From Ariolimax columbianus (Eukaryota > Mollusca > Gastropoda > Stylommatophora > Arionidae), in assembly GCA_036924085.1 (NCBI GenBank), contig JAVGWX010000012.1, forward strand, positions 3,558,249 to 3,622,248: a DNA stretch of 64,000 nt. The letters run 5' to 3'. The translations under genes and the position numbers were made by a program. Within the stretch, counting starts at the first letter, position 1; every line of letters begins with the position of its first letter. This document shows, in pieces, positions 36,886 through 47,990 of this stretch. Below the pieces are notes generated by a model, which ran no database searches, had not been told where the DNA came from, and worked only from the letters and a program-made list of their open reading frames with translations.

Positions 36886-37730
36886 AAATCCGATTGTCCT
36901 GTTCCGATCTGACACGTGGAGGACTAAAGACATGTAACTAAAGTCCAGTATTTTAGCTGTAAATTGGTGTCTGGAAGGAAACCGGTTGATAGCATTACAG
37001 TTTCTGTTCTGGAACAACAGAGACAGGGAAAGTAGAGGCAGGCCAACTCATTCATGGCTTAGAGATCTTAAGATAAATTCGAAAGAGACCGGGAAGACAT
37101 GATTTGAGCAGACACATGCGGTCATGGCAGGAAGACCGTCTGTGGATTTGCTGCATAACTATGCTCCACAAGTTTTGATTAATTGATTTACTGATTAATT
37201 GAAACCATTATTGAAATTGTCTTTAAGAAACAGCCGTTGACCTAGATTTGTCTCGACCATCACAAGTAAACAATGGTGCCTGTAATAGTTAAATATATAT
37301 CGTTTTTCGCCAACCAAGCATAGCAATACATACATCAATAATCAGTACTCTCCAAAAATATTGAACGAGAATGATCTTTATTTGTTGCTTGACAGATCAC
37401 TCTACTTCAACAATATCCAGCAGGTTTTCATGAACAAACAAAGCAGACGAACATTCTGTGACTCAAGTTGGCGGCAATATGACGTCATTGTCCTGACTCG
37501 CACATACTGAAAATGCCGAATTGATTCATCAATAATTTAATTCCAAAACTGATAGTGTAAAGAAAAATGGGTGGGTTGGTCTCATGCACAGTTCTGCATA
37601 TAGGCACCTCTTATAACATTAAAATGCAGGTTACAGTGCTTCTAGTTTCTGCTCACCATTCAGGCCCAGTCATTTATAATGTGGTATCCATATATTTATG
37701 ATGTTGTACTCAGTCCATAAATAGATTCGT
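36886..37730. other. Intron 2, non-repetitive stretch
   Basis: AT-rich sequence with no recognised exon, RNA or transposon end. Confidence 0.45.
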
Positions 37731-38006
37731 GGAGCCGCGTAGCGCAGTGGTTAGCGCGCTGGCTTCGCATCTGAGTGGTCCTGGGTTCATTCCACAGTTG
37801 AGGCGGTAACGTTTTTTTTCAGACTGCAATGGCTCCCGGGTCAACCCAGCTTTAAATGGGCACCGGTTCAGTCCGGGAAGTAAAAGCGGCGAGGGAGAGG
37901 AGATGGCTACCGCCCTCATATAGCCGAGCCTTTGAAATGTGAGATCGCTAACACCTCACACCCCTACGGCAGTAATGCTATGGGATACTTTTCTTTACTT
38001 TAAACA
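37731..38006 (+). mobile_element. tRNA-headed SINE, copy in intron 2
   Basis: Same family as the copy at 23939-24212 but on the plus strand. It has GCGTAGCGCAGTGGTTAGCG (box A), CTGGGTTCATTCC (box B), the same body, and a TTTCTTTACTTT tail. The two copies are inverted relative to each other and flank exon 2 of the tetraspan gene. Confidence 0.88.
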
Positions 38007-38880
38007 AAAAATATATAAAAGCGCTGGTTGTGGGGTTTCACAGTATCACATCTAAACTAAATAATCATAAAAATTATATATATATTGAACTACAATAGAA
38101 GATTTTAAGCATTAGCTTTTGATCTTACTCCTGTAAACTACATAACCCAGGTTCTTTCCGCTGCACTCCCCTATCTGTACACTCGACACACAATCACAAA
38201 CTCGTCCTTACGATCAGATTACATAGATCACTTCACATACTCAGACGAATCTGTACATTCACATACAATCAGATCACTTACAATCAGGTGATCTTTGCAT
38301 TCACAAATACTTAGATCACTTCATGTATTCACGCGAAACTGTACATTCATATGTAATCGTTCACTATGTGTCATGCACGTAGAATACACATTCAGATCTC
38401 TTACTGTTCACAGGGTGTCCATCATAAACACCTATTGAGCGCGACTGGTTAACTCGAGGTGTATGATGGTCCACTCACCCTGCAAACTCAGTTACTCTCA
38501 GCTTTCCTCCTAGCCCGTCTGATTAGTTCTTCCTTGCAGAGCATTTTATAGTCTCAAGCCACAACATGGCTGTCCAATGTCTGATGTTGGTTATTTGACT
38601 TAGCCATAACTTTAATTTAGAGCTATCCCCAACTAATTGTTATTGGTTGACTATCCCCGAATCACTGTCACTATAAATGTCGTAGACGGTCGTGGCAGCA
38701 TCAGACTGTCAGCAACCCCCATCTTAGCCAATTTTGACGCCAGAGTGGTCAGCTCCGAAACTCACCTCAAGCTTCGAACACCCACCCCTGTACCAGACAA
38801 AGTGTTCCACCTAAACTCCTTCGTTTCATTTGTCGACCTAGTGTCGAGACGGTGATTGGTCTTGACCCATTATCAGGCCA
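38007..38880 (-). mobile_element. Diverged LTR related to the nested LTR family (tentative)
   Basis: Read on the minus strand, several blocks occur in the same order as in the LTRs at 7150 and 11725. One is a segment like CCAATTTTGACGCC-GAGTGGTCAG, matching CCAAAATCGACAGG-CAGCGGTCAG in the solo LTR. Another is a TATA-region match (TTTTATAGTCTCAAGC against TTATATATCCTCAAGC). A third is TTTTAAGCATTAGCTTTTGA against AATTTAAAGCATGAGCTATTGA. Similarity is low and the ends are not visible. This is a tentative older relative. Confidence 0.4.
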
Positions 38881-38999
38881 CCTTTGTTAATAAAGTCGCA
38901 AGCCCAGTCTCTCTTTCCCCAAATGTCCATGCTCAAGTACAAATCTACTTATTAATGTCCTCAGTGTACTAATAGCTTGGTGTACATTTCTATCTGCAG

Positions 39000-39172
39000 G
39001 TGTCTCTGTCATTGTTGGATCCTTTCTGTGGACAGCCAGGATTATACCTAATATGCCAGCTGGTATGTTCTGGTATATGGGGTACTCCTTCTGTGTCAGT
39101 ACGTCCGGTGGAGCCCTAATGTTGGTTGGCGGAGTGTGTCTCCTGCTAGCCAGAAGCCCTAGTAAATCATAA
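39000..39172 (+). CDS. Claudin/PMP22-like tetraspan protein, terminal coding exon
   Basis: The exon follows the acceptor TATCTGCAG (38999), completes Cys114, encodes residues 115-170 and ends at TAA (39170-39172). It finishes the third membrane segment (residues about 102-124), then an extracellular turn (ARIIPNMPAGMFWYMG) and the fourth segment (about 138-164). It closes with a very short cytoplasmic tail ending SPSKS. The tail lacks the C-terminal YV PDZ ligand of classical claudins. The terminal exons at 49551-49747 and 53482-53738 share the same phase-1 start and membrane layout, which supports this as a real family exon. Confidence 0.88.
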
Positions 39173-39333
39173 TCAAAGTGGCGACCAAATGATGGACTGA
39201 CAACGAGAGATGTATCAGTTACTGGTGGGTCAAGTGTTGCACGACCAGTCCTCGACATCTCCATCTCTGTTGTCATGACAACAACAACCCAGTATCTTGT
39301 TCTGGTATCTGCGGGTTTGGACAAAACGATAAA

Positions 39334-39339
39334 ATAAAA
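39334..39339 (+). terminator. Polyadenylation signal of the tetraspan gene
   Basis: AATAAA lies 162 bp after the stop codon, in ACGATAAAATAAAAGAG. It is the first canonical hexamer downstream of the gene. Confidence 0.6.
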
Positions 39340-39406
39340 GAGAGCCGTTGACAGTTCTGTTTCGTTTGATCTTGATGTCGAGTGAGTTCAGGGGATCGTG
39401 TGATAC

Positions 39407-40187
39407 TAGTGTGGTGGGTTGTGTGGGAGGAGGGGGTTGTGTGGGAGGTGGAGATGTGTGGGAGGTGGGGTTGTGTGGAAGGTGGGGTTGTGTGAGAAGT
39501 GGGGTTGTGTGGAAGGTGGGGTTGTGTGGGAGGTGGGGTTGTGTGGGAGGTGGGGTTGTGTGAGAAGTGGGGTTGTGAGGGAGGTGGGGTTGTGTGGGAG
39601 GTGGGGTTGTGTGAGAAGTGGGGTTGTGAGGGAGGTGGGGTTGTGTGGAAGGTGGGGTTGTGTGGGAGGTGGGGTTGTGTGGGAGGTGGGGTTGTGTGGG
39701 AGGTGGGGTTGTGTGGGAGGTGGGGTTGTGTGGGAGGTGGGGTTGTGTGAGAAGTGGGGTTGTGAGGGAGGTGGGGTTGTGTGGGAGGTGGGGTTGTGTG
39801 AGAGGTGGGGTTGTGTGAGAGGTGGGGTTGTGTGGGAGGTGGGGTTGTGTGGAAGGTGGGGTTGTGTGGGAGGTGGGGTTGTGTGGGAGGTGGGGTTGTA
39901 TGAGAAGTGGGGTTGTGAGGGAGGTGGGGTTGTGTGGGAGGTGGGGTTGTGTGGGAGGTGGGCTTGTGTGAGAAGTGGGGTTGTGTGGAAGGTGGGGTTG
40001 TGTGAGAAGTGGGGTTGTGTGGAAGGTGGGGTTGTGTGAGAAGTGGGGTTGTGTGGGAGGTGGGGTTGTGTGGGAGGTGGGGTTGTGTGGGAGGTGGGGT
40101 TGTGTGGGAGATGGGGTTGTGTGGGAGGTGGGGTTGTGTGGGAGGTGGGGTTGTGTGGGAGGTGGGGTTGTGTGGAAGGAGGAGCAA
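39407..40187. repeat. 17-bp G-rich minisatellite
   Basis: About 45 units of GTGTGGGAGGTGGGGTT with GAGAAG and GGAAG variants. On the plus strand each unit has one GGG and one GGGG run, so G-quadruplex formation is possible all along. Long repeat ORFs on both strands are artefacts. Confidence 0.96.
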
Positions 40188-40273
40188 GGCAGGAGCTACT
40201 GTAAGAAGTATGGAGAAGATGTGTAGATAACAAGGAAAATAACCCATAAAATACCATGAATGTCATCCTTCAC

Positions 40274-40545
40274 GTATGTGGGGAGGCATGAAGAGCCTGT
40301 CATATGACATGTGGGGAGGCATGAAGAGCCTGTCATATGACATGTGAGGAGGCATGAAGAGCCTGTCAAATGACATGTGGGGAGGCATGAAGAGCCTGTC
40401 ATATGACATGTGGGGAGGCATGAAGAGCCTGTCATATGACATGTGAGGAGGCATGAAGAGCCTGTCATATGACATGTGGAGAGGCATGAAGAGCCCTCAT
40501 ATGACATGTGGAGTAGCATGAAGAGCCTGTCATATGCCATGTGGA
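40274..40545. repeat. 33-bp minisatellite
   Basis: About eight units of 33 bp contain GGAGGCATGAAGAGCCTGTC and ATATGACATGTG. It lies between the G-rich array and a LINE remnant. Confidence 0.93.
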
Positions 40546-40799
40546 ATTGTATGACGTTCACTGTGAGGCTCAACGAAGAGAGGCCCTTGCTAGTGGTATA
40601 GATGGTTGTCTATGTCCAGCAGATGTGCAAGCTGAGGTGTGTGGCCGATCCACGGCCTCTAGACGGCCTACCAGGGGGTGAGAATCGTGGCCCGTCATCA
40701 GTGGAAATCGGAGTCTCCAACAATGATCTTGGGTTGTGTCCAGAAGACTGTGAGGATCCAGTCTATGGCGCAGCAGCAAAGAGCAGGGGGCGAGGACGC

Positions 40800-41015
40800 A
40801 TGTCGGACACTTGATGACGTATAGCACTCCTCTGTGAGATCCAGGACGTAGTCCTGTTGGACACTTGATGACGTATAGAACTCCTCTGTGAGATCCAGGA
40901 CGTAGTCCTGTCGGACACTTGATGACGTATAGCACTCCTCTGTGAGATCCAGGACGTAGGCTTGTTGGACACTTGATGACGTATAGAACTCCTCTGTGAG
41001 ATCCCGCCTGAGAGG
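40800..41015. repeat. 54-bp minisatellite inside a LINE remnant
   Basis: Four units start at GGACACTTGATGACGTATAG (40805, 40859 and so on, spacing 54 bp). They lie between RT motif A and the CVLAP block on the minus strand. Confidence 0.9.
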
Positions 41016-41297
41016 AATTTTGGCGCTGATGTGACTGTGAAGCTAACCAATTTGAGTCAGCACGGTGCCTGGAATACCCACGCATTGTAGGGCCTTACAC
41101 AGGCGTGCCTGTCCACAGGATCTAGGGCAGCCCGTAAGTCAAGATCGGCAACGTGAAGAGAGTTGTTAAACTCGCGGTCCAGTTCTGTGAGGATGGAGGG
41201 CAAGAATGGCATCAATGGCGGAGCGTGAGACTGTTAACGCTCATTGTTGTGGACGATGATGTTGTGTTAACAGTGGCTGCAGTTTGAAGTACGTGTG

Positions 41298-41545
41298 GGA
41301 AGACCTTGCCGGGGACGGACAGAAGAGTAATAGGGAGGCATGTCAGTGCCGCTTTCCAGTCGGAAGACCTTGACAGGTATGGACAGAAGGGTAACAGGTA
41401 GGCATGTCAGTGCCGCATTCCAGTCGGAAGACCTTGACAGTTATGGACAGAAGAGTAACAGGTAGGCATGTCAGTGCCGCATTCCAGTGGGAAGACCTTG
41501 CCGGGAACGGACAGAAGGGTAATAGGTAGGCATGGCATTGCCTAC
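41298..41545. repeat. 64-bp minisatellite inside a LINE remnant
   Basis: GGAAGACC recurs at 41298, 41362, 41426 and 41490, exactly 64 bp apart. The unit contains the RT block that reads ITLLSVPGKVF-like on the minus strand. Confidence 0.9.
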
Positions 41546-42018
41546 ATTGAGAAATTCTTGCAGTTCAAGTTTCTTGTTTCTCACACCCTCTGCATTCCAT
41601 TGTACCACCTTTAGGTTCCTTGTTTGTTGATCAGTCGCACTACTCTGCCTCCCCCTGACCACTAGGTTAGCAGAGGCACCGGTTGCTTGGGTGGGTCCCT
41701 TTGAGGCTGGGGGCCCGGCACCGCTCCTCCCCGGTTGTAACTTGTAGGAGCGACACCATGACGATAGGGTAGACTGTCGCATGACCATATCCTGTTGATG
41801 CGTGTGTGCCCTGATTTTTCCCGGTTCCTGCGCCGTAGCTGACACACTCCGTCTTCGGCAGGTCGGGTTGAGTTTTCTGTTTTGGGTTGTCTCCCATAGC
41901 CTTTCCATCTCCCGATGGTACCTGCAAGGCAGTAGGTTGGTTTGTCTACCGTGGTTTCCTTCCTGTGGCTAGAGCATATAGCGGCTCTTACCCGCATGGT
42001 GTACCCGTCATAGGACAC
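41546..42018 (-). pseudogene. 5' end of a LINE ORF (endonuclease start)
   Basis: On the minus strand a frame with a basic, Gly/Pro-rich leader runs into LKVVQWNAEGVRNKKLELQEF. That is the N-terminal block of an AP-type endonuclease, with the conserved Asn in WNAEG. It then runs directly into the RT repeats near 41540. Most of the endonuclease is therefore deleted, or two fragments are juxtaposed. Confidence 0.65.
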
Positions 42019-42154
42019 ATGGGGTATTTCAGTGGGGAAAGCAGTGCCACCTGTTGTCCCACCCCATCCTGCTGGAATACACCGCCGGTTGGTCCACGAC
42101 TGCTTATTCGTCCAGTTATTATACCTGGCTTATATCGCAGCTGACGCTTCATAT

Positions 42155-42385
42155 CTGGAGGTCGCCCCACTATCCGCCACCTGTGGACGTGTCTGGTTGG
42201 GGTCGGTCGCCCCACTATCCACCACCTGTGGACGTGCTTGGTTGGGGTCGGTCGTCCCCCTATCCGCCACCTGTGGACGTGCCTGGTTGGGGTCGGTCGC
42301 CCCACTATCCACCACCTGTGGACGTGCCTGGTTTCAGGTCGGTCGCCCCACTATCCACCACCTGTGGACGTGCCTGGTTGGTCGC
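42155..42385. repeat. 45-bp minisatellite
   Basis: About five units of 45 bp contain CCACTATCCACCACCTGTGG and ACGTGCCTGGTTGG. It lies between the head-to-head LINE fragments. Confidence 0.92.
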
Positions 42386-42409
42386 TCCTGTCCTCCAGGG
42401 CAGAGTCTG

Positions 42410-44130
42410 CTAAGTCAGTATGGCTCAGACTGGTAAGAGTTGGTCAAAGACATCCGGGAAACTTTGCAAGCAATCTCACAGTGGTGCGGCGACTCAAGCT
42501 CCAAGATCAATCCGAACAAGCCCTGCATGATGTGGTGCTCTTTGAATTATTCCATAGTAAAGGCTGAACTCCCGGGCATCACTTTTGATGGTTGCACCAT
42601 TGCCAGATGTGACAGGTTGAAATACCTGGAAGTTTTTATTTTTTTTTATTTTACGTGTTTGCCTCACTAGTTTCTACTGGCGGAGGCGTGCCTATTCCAT
42701 CCTAGACCGTAGTCGATTTCGGCGATATTAAGACGCATAAACCAGTGCTTGGATGTATTTATGCATCTGTATGTACCTATGCTAGGTTTGTGCGCTTTCA
42801 GATGCCAGCTCAACCAAAGTGCAATGGAAGGGTCTCACCCTGAGGGCACGTGTGAAACTTGTGCAAGACGGTGACTGTAGGACAGAGTCAAATGATGATA
42901 AGAAGATAAAGGAAGGAAAGAATCTTCCCAGAGTTAGTACCTCGGAATGACTTTTGGTCGCAGGCTCTCCTATAATTGCCATGTTGACCACATCGTACAA
43001 TGATGTAAGCGAGGGCTAGGAGCACTCAAGACCATGGCTGCTGCCGACTAGGAACAACGCCTCCTGTTCATCCTATTTCGTCAGGTCGTGTTGTCTGTCA
43101 TCGATTACGGACTAGGCATCCTCACACTATCAAGAACACAGTGTGAAAGGTTGGACCGCATCCAGAATGAAGGTATGTGACTGGTTCTGGGCTGCACTAG
43201 AGATACCCCGATTGTGATGATGCGGTACATGTTGGGATTGTTATCGGTGACATCCAGACATAAACTGGCACAAGTCAAAGCCTATATGCGTGTCACCACA
43301 GACACGCGGCACCCTCTGCACAGTAGTATCTCAGATATCAAGGGATCAAGTATCGAGAGAGGGTCGTCATGGACGGTACAGGCTGAGACAACAATCGGAC
43401 ACGTCACTCCAGCTGAGACGATAGCCAAAGGGGAAGAATGGGTCCACACTGGTGATAGAATGATAGAGTACCAGAGAGTCATCATAACCTTAAGCAAGGA
43501 ATGCAGAGAACGGAACGAGAGCGCAGAGCACAAGGTGAATGAGCTGATAACTGAGAACACCCAGGAGAGTGACGCTGTCATATACACCGACGGATCAGTT
43601 GTGCGCAGTGGGACATCAGGCTCGGGTTTCTCGGCTAGAGTGAGAGGAGAGGTCGTTGCTGAGCGCAGTAGGGCATACATGTCAACAACCTCCAGTATGA
43701 GAATGGAGACGGAAGCAGTGACCTCAGCTCTGAAATGGATATCTGAGACTTCTATAACAAGGGCAGTCATCGTGACAGGCGCGCAAGCCGTACTTCAGAA
43801 AGTGCAGAAGAGATGGCTTAGGTACGAGTGGATAGCTGCTGTTGAGGCATCGAACCTCCAGGAGCTGACCTGGATCAACTGTCCTGCTCATGCTGGGGTT
43901 CAGGGCAATGAAAGAGCTGACATCTTGGCTTTACAATCCTCCCATCGTGGGCACATTAGTGATAGACAGAAGTGACATTTTGAATTAAATCAATGACCGC
44001 CTGCTAGATTAGGACACCGCAATAGATGAAGCAGCAATCCACAGACTGAAAGGTTTCGACATTAAACGAGGTTTGAGCGGAGTGGGGCGTATGAGAGGAC
44101 GGAGCAGGAGAGTGTACAACCAGCGAGCTA
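42410..44130 (+). pseudogene. RNase H-type LINE remnant: RT thumb and RNase H
   Basis: It begins with a thumb-like stretch (SQWCGDSSSKINPNK, then CDRLKYLG) and is interrupted at 42631-42936 by a SINE-like repeat. It resumes with YLGMTFGRRLSYNCHVDHI and VIDYGLGILTLSRTQCERL. The longest intact frame is 43214-43975 (253 codons) with RNase H motifs YTDGSV, METEAV and HAGVQGNERAD. The third acidic position is lost (TGAQAVL in place of a TDA-type motif). Frameshifts and stops elsewhere make it a pseudogene. It is distinct from the better-preserved LINE at 3316-6325. Confidence 0.8.
42631..42936 (-). mobile_element. SINE-like dispersed repeat, copy 2
   Basis: Positions 42656-42895 are homologous to 1357-1595. 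A T-rich tract (42632-42652) on the left is the A-rich 3' tail of a minus-strand element. The interrupted LINE reads TACCTGGA before and TACCTCGGA after, a probable decayed target-site duplication. Removing the insert restores the LINE text KYLGMTFG. Confidence 0.7.
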
Positions 44131-44480
44131 CAGGGACCATCAGCATTCATACCTTACGCTTTTTTAAATTGAATTTTATTGACTCTTTTTCTTCAGAAGA
44201 ACATCACGTATATTCGTTGAGACAAAACTTGTAATTTAAATTGAGATATTTTAGTGTATGATGGAAAGTGAAAGGGAGATAGAAGTAGAGAGATTGAGAG
44301 AGAAGGAATAGAGACGTTATATCTAGATAGGTAGACAAAGGATTTTGTAAGAAAGAGATGGACTGAAAGGAGAGAAAGAGAGGATAGAAATAAAAGAGGG
44401 TTTTCATTGAATGATTTCCGGAGCATCTAAAGATGGTTTAACTCAATACACACTGAGTGTAGATTTGTTTAGTTATTTAT
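44131..44480. other. AT-rich spacer between LINE remnants
   Basis: It contains AT-rich and GA-rich low-complexity DNA. No coding or RNA signal is seen. Confidence 0.4.
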
Positions 44481-45212
44481 AAATTTTTTTTTAATTTAAA
44501 AAAATACAGGATAAAAACAGCAACTTTGCTGTCTATTATAAATAAAACAAATTCATTCCAAATTTGAAACAGTCCACAAATAAGGTTACATATATACATG
44601 TTTAAACAGTTCTAGAGTGTAAATGTGGTGTTCGTATGTTGCTTTGTTTCTGCAGGTCCAAACTAAATGTTTGAATGTTGCCAAGGGTGTTAGTAATGTG
44701 TCTTGGGTGGTTTTATCTGTTTTAGGAATGTTGTTCAGCCTAATTGCCCTGAACATATTCACTTTGGTTTTTGTATGTTTGTTTATTATCTGTCTTAATG
44801 TAACTACAGTTCGTGTTACAATATTTCATTTTTAAAATATATGTTCTGGGATGTTCTGTCTGCATAATTGACACTTGGGTATGCGGGCTTTGTACCTGTG
44901 TAATTCTTTGCGTCCTATTGGTGTTATATTATATAGTAGTCTGTATGTAACTTCTTTAGTTTTTTGTGGTAATTTTAGTGCGTGAAGGCTACAAAATTTA
45001 TATGTATAGTCTGGAATGAAAAAAAAATATCCTACTTTTATTCTGTTTTTAAGTGATGGCTCTTGGGATGGTACTAGATTTTTTATAAATAATTTTATTT
45101 TCCAGCATGAGAAAGTGTTAATTTCTTTGTAAATATTTAATGCACTCTTTATAGAAGGGTGGTACGCTTCCAAAGAAATGCGGTATGCTATTCTGTAATT
45201 TACCGGACCCAC
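44481..45212 (-). pseudogene. LINE 3' end with zinc-binding C-terminus
   Basis: On the minus strand 45212-44832 is open and reads through a membrane-unrelated, Lys-rich domain to YRLLYNITPIGRKELHRYKA. The cysteine/histidine pair motif CQLCRQNIPEHIF follows, typical of the zinc-binding tail after RT in L1/Tx1-like LINEs. After a frameshift the text continues FKHLVWTCRNKATYEHH and stops near 44600. An A/T-rich end follows. The 5' part is truncated at a 55-bp minisatellite. Confidence 0.55.
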
Positions 45213-45214
45213 CT

Positions 45215-45602
45215 AACTGATTACTCTTTGCTCCCACCTTGACCGGTATGTCTCACCTGACCCACCTGACTCTGATTACTCTTCATTCCGACCTTGACCG
45301 GTATGTCTCACCTGACCCACCTGACCCTGATTACTTTTTGCTCCCAACGTGACCGGTATGTCTCACCTGACCCACCTGACTCTGATTACTCTTCATTCCC
45401 ACCTTGACCGGTATGTCTCACCTGACCCACCTGACCCTGATTACTTTTTGCTCCCACCTTGATCGGTATGTCTCACCTGACCCATCTGACACTGATTACT
45501 CTTCATTCCCACCTTAATCAGTATGTTTCACCTGACCCTGATTACTCTTTGCTCCCACCTTGACCGGTATGTTTCACCTGACCCTGATTACTCTTTGCTT
45601 CT
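45215..45602. repeat. 55-bp minisatellite
   Basis: About six to seven units contain GACCGGTATGTCTCACCTGA and CTCTGATTACTCTTCATTCC. The spacing is 55 bp (45241, 45296, 45351). The last units are shortened. Confidence 0.92.
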
Positions 45603-45757
45603 AGGAACAAGAACAAGTAACACAAGTCTTCTCCTTCATCGTTCATGTTGTGTCAAAGTTTACAGTGAATGTGGGATGTCTGGGACTTTTGGCTCGACAC
45701 ATCGTGCCACATTGATGGTTCGCCTTCGCTCTAATCATCCAAGAAATAGTAGCAATA

Positions 45758-45838
45758 GTAGAAGAAGAAGAAGAAGAAGAAGAAGAAGAAGAAGAAGAAG
45801 AAGAAGAAGAAAAAGAAGAAGAATTAAAAGAAGAAGAA
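45758..45838. repeat. GAA microsatellite
   Basis: About 26 units of AGA/GAA with one AAA and one ATT interruption. The Arg-rich or Ser-rich ORFs through it are artefacts. Confidence 0.95.
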
Positions 45839-46047
45839 CCTATCCACCTGCAGTGGTGGCAGTAAACCCCGTAAACCACCCTCTGCATACACAATGGCTA
45901 CTCACACGGATACTCGCACGGATACTTACTCTCACAAATACCAGTTTCACACAAGATCTAGATCTGAACTCAATCATCAATTTCATTAATATTTTCTTCG
46001 CTGAACTCCATTCTAATGATACAAAATGGTTCATCACTGTTCTAATA

Positions 46048-46320
46048 ATAGCATCGTCAACAGATGTAATTATAGCATGATCAACAGAAGTAATAATAGC
46101 ATGATCAACATATGTAAGTATAGCGTGATCAACAGATGTAATTATAGCGTGATCAACATATGTAATCATAGCCTGATCAATAGATGTAATTTTAGCATCA
46201 TCAACAGGTGTAATTATAGCATCATCAACAGGTGTAATTATAGCATCATCAATAGATGTAATTATAGCATGGTCAATAGATGTAATTATAGAATTATCAA
46301 TAGATGTAATTATAGCAAGT
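46048..46320. repeat. 24-bp minisatellite
   Basis: About eleven units of 24 bp contain ATCAACAGATGTAATTATAG. The unit is a multiple of three, giving an Asn/Ser-rich plus-strand and an Ile/Asp-rich minus-strand repeat ORF. Confidence 0.94.
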
Positions 46321-47063
46321 GAATATGAAAAATACATTTTTGACTATTGACTACAAACAAAATGGCAGATGTCTCGAATGCACCTTCATTGTTGTGGTGT
46401 CTACGTCTGGCATAGATGAAGAAGTTGTGATGTAACAGATCTTAGCTGTGTGGGTTTATTACGGATATGATTTTTAAACATGTTTTATTTAAGTTAGAAG
46501 GTTTGGGAGTAGAGTATTGATAGTCAGTAGCCATTAATTTTCTTATACTAAGTAACCAAGTCAGTGTAGCTGTACTCAAATCCCGCCATAGGTATGTTTG
46601 GAATCCGTGGCGTCGTTTTCATAGCTAGGCATGTGTTGGTCTACGTAACATGACGCGTTTTTGCGTAACGCCATTGACGCCGGTTTCCGTGCGATTGGAA
46701 ATAAAGTTGAAACCAGACATGCCATTAACAGGCTTTTTTCCTAAATCTCGGGGAGAATAATCAGAGAAATGAGACCAGAATACCCGCGTCGGTAGCGGAC
46801 CACGACATCTGGGACAAGCCCCCGAATATATAGACCTAGTAGATCCTGAAAAGTTAGCAGTTGATAGTTATAGGAGAGGAGGCGAAGTAGTGGGAGATCT
46901 CCAGGACGAAGGACGGTCGGAAGAACCGACATAGACAGAAGGGAGAGATTCACTATCATAGGCCAGCGTTAGACTCCAGCAGCAAGAAGGATAAATATAT
47001 AGTTACCCAGTGCTTTGACATTGAGCCACTTCATGTATGGTCACACTGAATCAGCCTTCAGAG
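46321..47063. other. Intergenic stretch, unassigned
   Basis: No gene is recognised. The sequence is less AT-rich in 46600-46950, with CG-containing segments (AACGCCATTGACGCCGG). No family features are visible. Confidence 0.4.
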
Positions 47064-47325
47064 GATCACATCGATCTAGTTCTTTGCGGATCACATCGAT
47101 CTAGTTCTTTGCGGATCACATCGATTCAGTTCTTTGAGGATCACATCGATCCACTTCTTCGACGATAACATCGATTCAGTTCTCCACGATAACATCGATG
47201 CAGTACTTTGACGATAACATCGATGCAGTTCTTCCACGATCACATCGATTCAGTTCTCCACGATAACATCGATGCAGTACTTTGACGATCACATCGATTC
47301 AGTTCTTCAACAATCACATTGAGCC
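47064..47325. repeat. 25-bp minisatellite
   Basis: About ten units contain GATCACATCGATCTAGTTCT or GATAACATCGATGCAGT. The spacing is 25 bp (47064, 47089). Confidence 0.92.
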
Positions 47326-47529
47326 ACCGCCGACAAAGAGAACAGGATCATGGACGATCACCTCGGTTTAAGAGCCACCACGAATCACCCATATGTGGCC
47401 AAACCACAACTGGTTTGTTAATCAAGTTTATTTTAGTTTAGCTTAGCTATAGTTTAGTTTCATAATTAGTTACAGCGAGACAGATTTTTTTTTCAGTGAA
47501 GATTGCGGAGTGATCTGTACTTAATGTCC

Positions 47530-47990
47530 TAGGCACTACCTTCACACTTCATCCTTCCAGTATACAGCCACGTGGATTGCCCTGTGACTGGCATTCAGCA
47601 CGTCATCCATACTACAAGTCTCCGGGAGGTTTAGGCAGATCATCAGATGGTCCTGGTCTTGTGTTACTCCACATTCGTATGTTTCATCATCCCTGTATCC
47701 CCATCTTTTCAGGTGTTTCCTGCATCGTGATACACCAGTTCGAATTCTATTTAGGGACTTCCATGTTGCGTAGGGCAGGAGATGTCCAGGCGCAGATTCC
47801 TCCCGTAACTAGATCAAGGACATGTGTCAGCTGTTTCAAACTTTCGAGGTGTCCATTTCCTGGAAGGGCTGGGTTGACTGTAAGAAACTTCGTCTTGACT
47901 TTAGTCTTGGGTGCTGCACCTGATGTCCGAACATATGGTGTCTTGGGTCATTTACCTGTTTCTCTCTTTCGAGCTCTGACGCGACAGTTC
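47530..47990 (-). pseudogene. LINE C-terminal remnant (minus strand)
   Basis: On the minus strand a frame reads WKSLNRIRTGVSRCRKHLKR and WGYRDDETYECGVTQDQDHL, then a block ending near a Met-Asp-Asp and HRAIHVAVYW. This pattern (RLRTGVGRC...W...C.CG...T..H) is the zinc-binding tail after RNase H or RT in many LINEs. Upstream on the same strand (toward 47990) only degenerate pieces remain. A 139-codon plus-strand ORF over the same bases is its shadow. Confidence 0.65.

Larger units (their letters stand above)
40555..41545 (-). pseudogene. Degenerate LINE reverse transcriptase with two internal minisatellites
   Basis: On the minus strand, out-of-frame pieces of an RT can be read. They run from an ITLLSVPGKVF-like block (41298-41545), through a motif A-like block (DLDLRAALDPVDR, about 41105-41140), to a CVLAP block near 40790 that follows motif B. 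Two segments have been turned into tandem repeats: 64 bp x 4 (41298-41545) and 54 bp x 4 (40800-41015). The remainder has stops and frameshifts. The family is not settled. Confidence 0.65.

Noticed and set aside
37731..37810. Apparent tRNA gene
   Set aside because: Box A and B are present but the acceptor stem does not close, and the same head plus body occurs at 23939-24212, so it is a SINE.
39273..40266. ORFs of 324 and 286 codons (Thr-Pro-His-Asn polymer)
   Set aside because: Translations of the 17-bp G-rich array in several frames.
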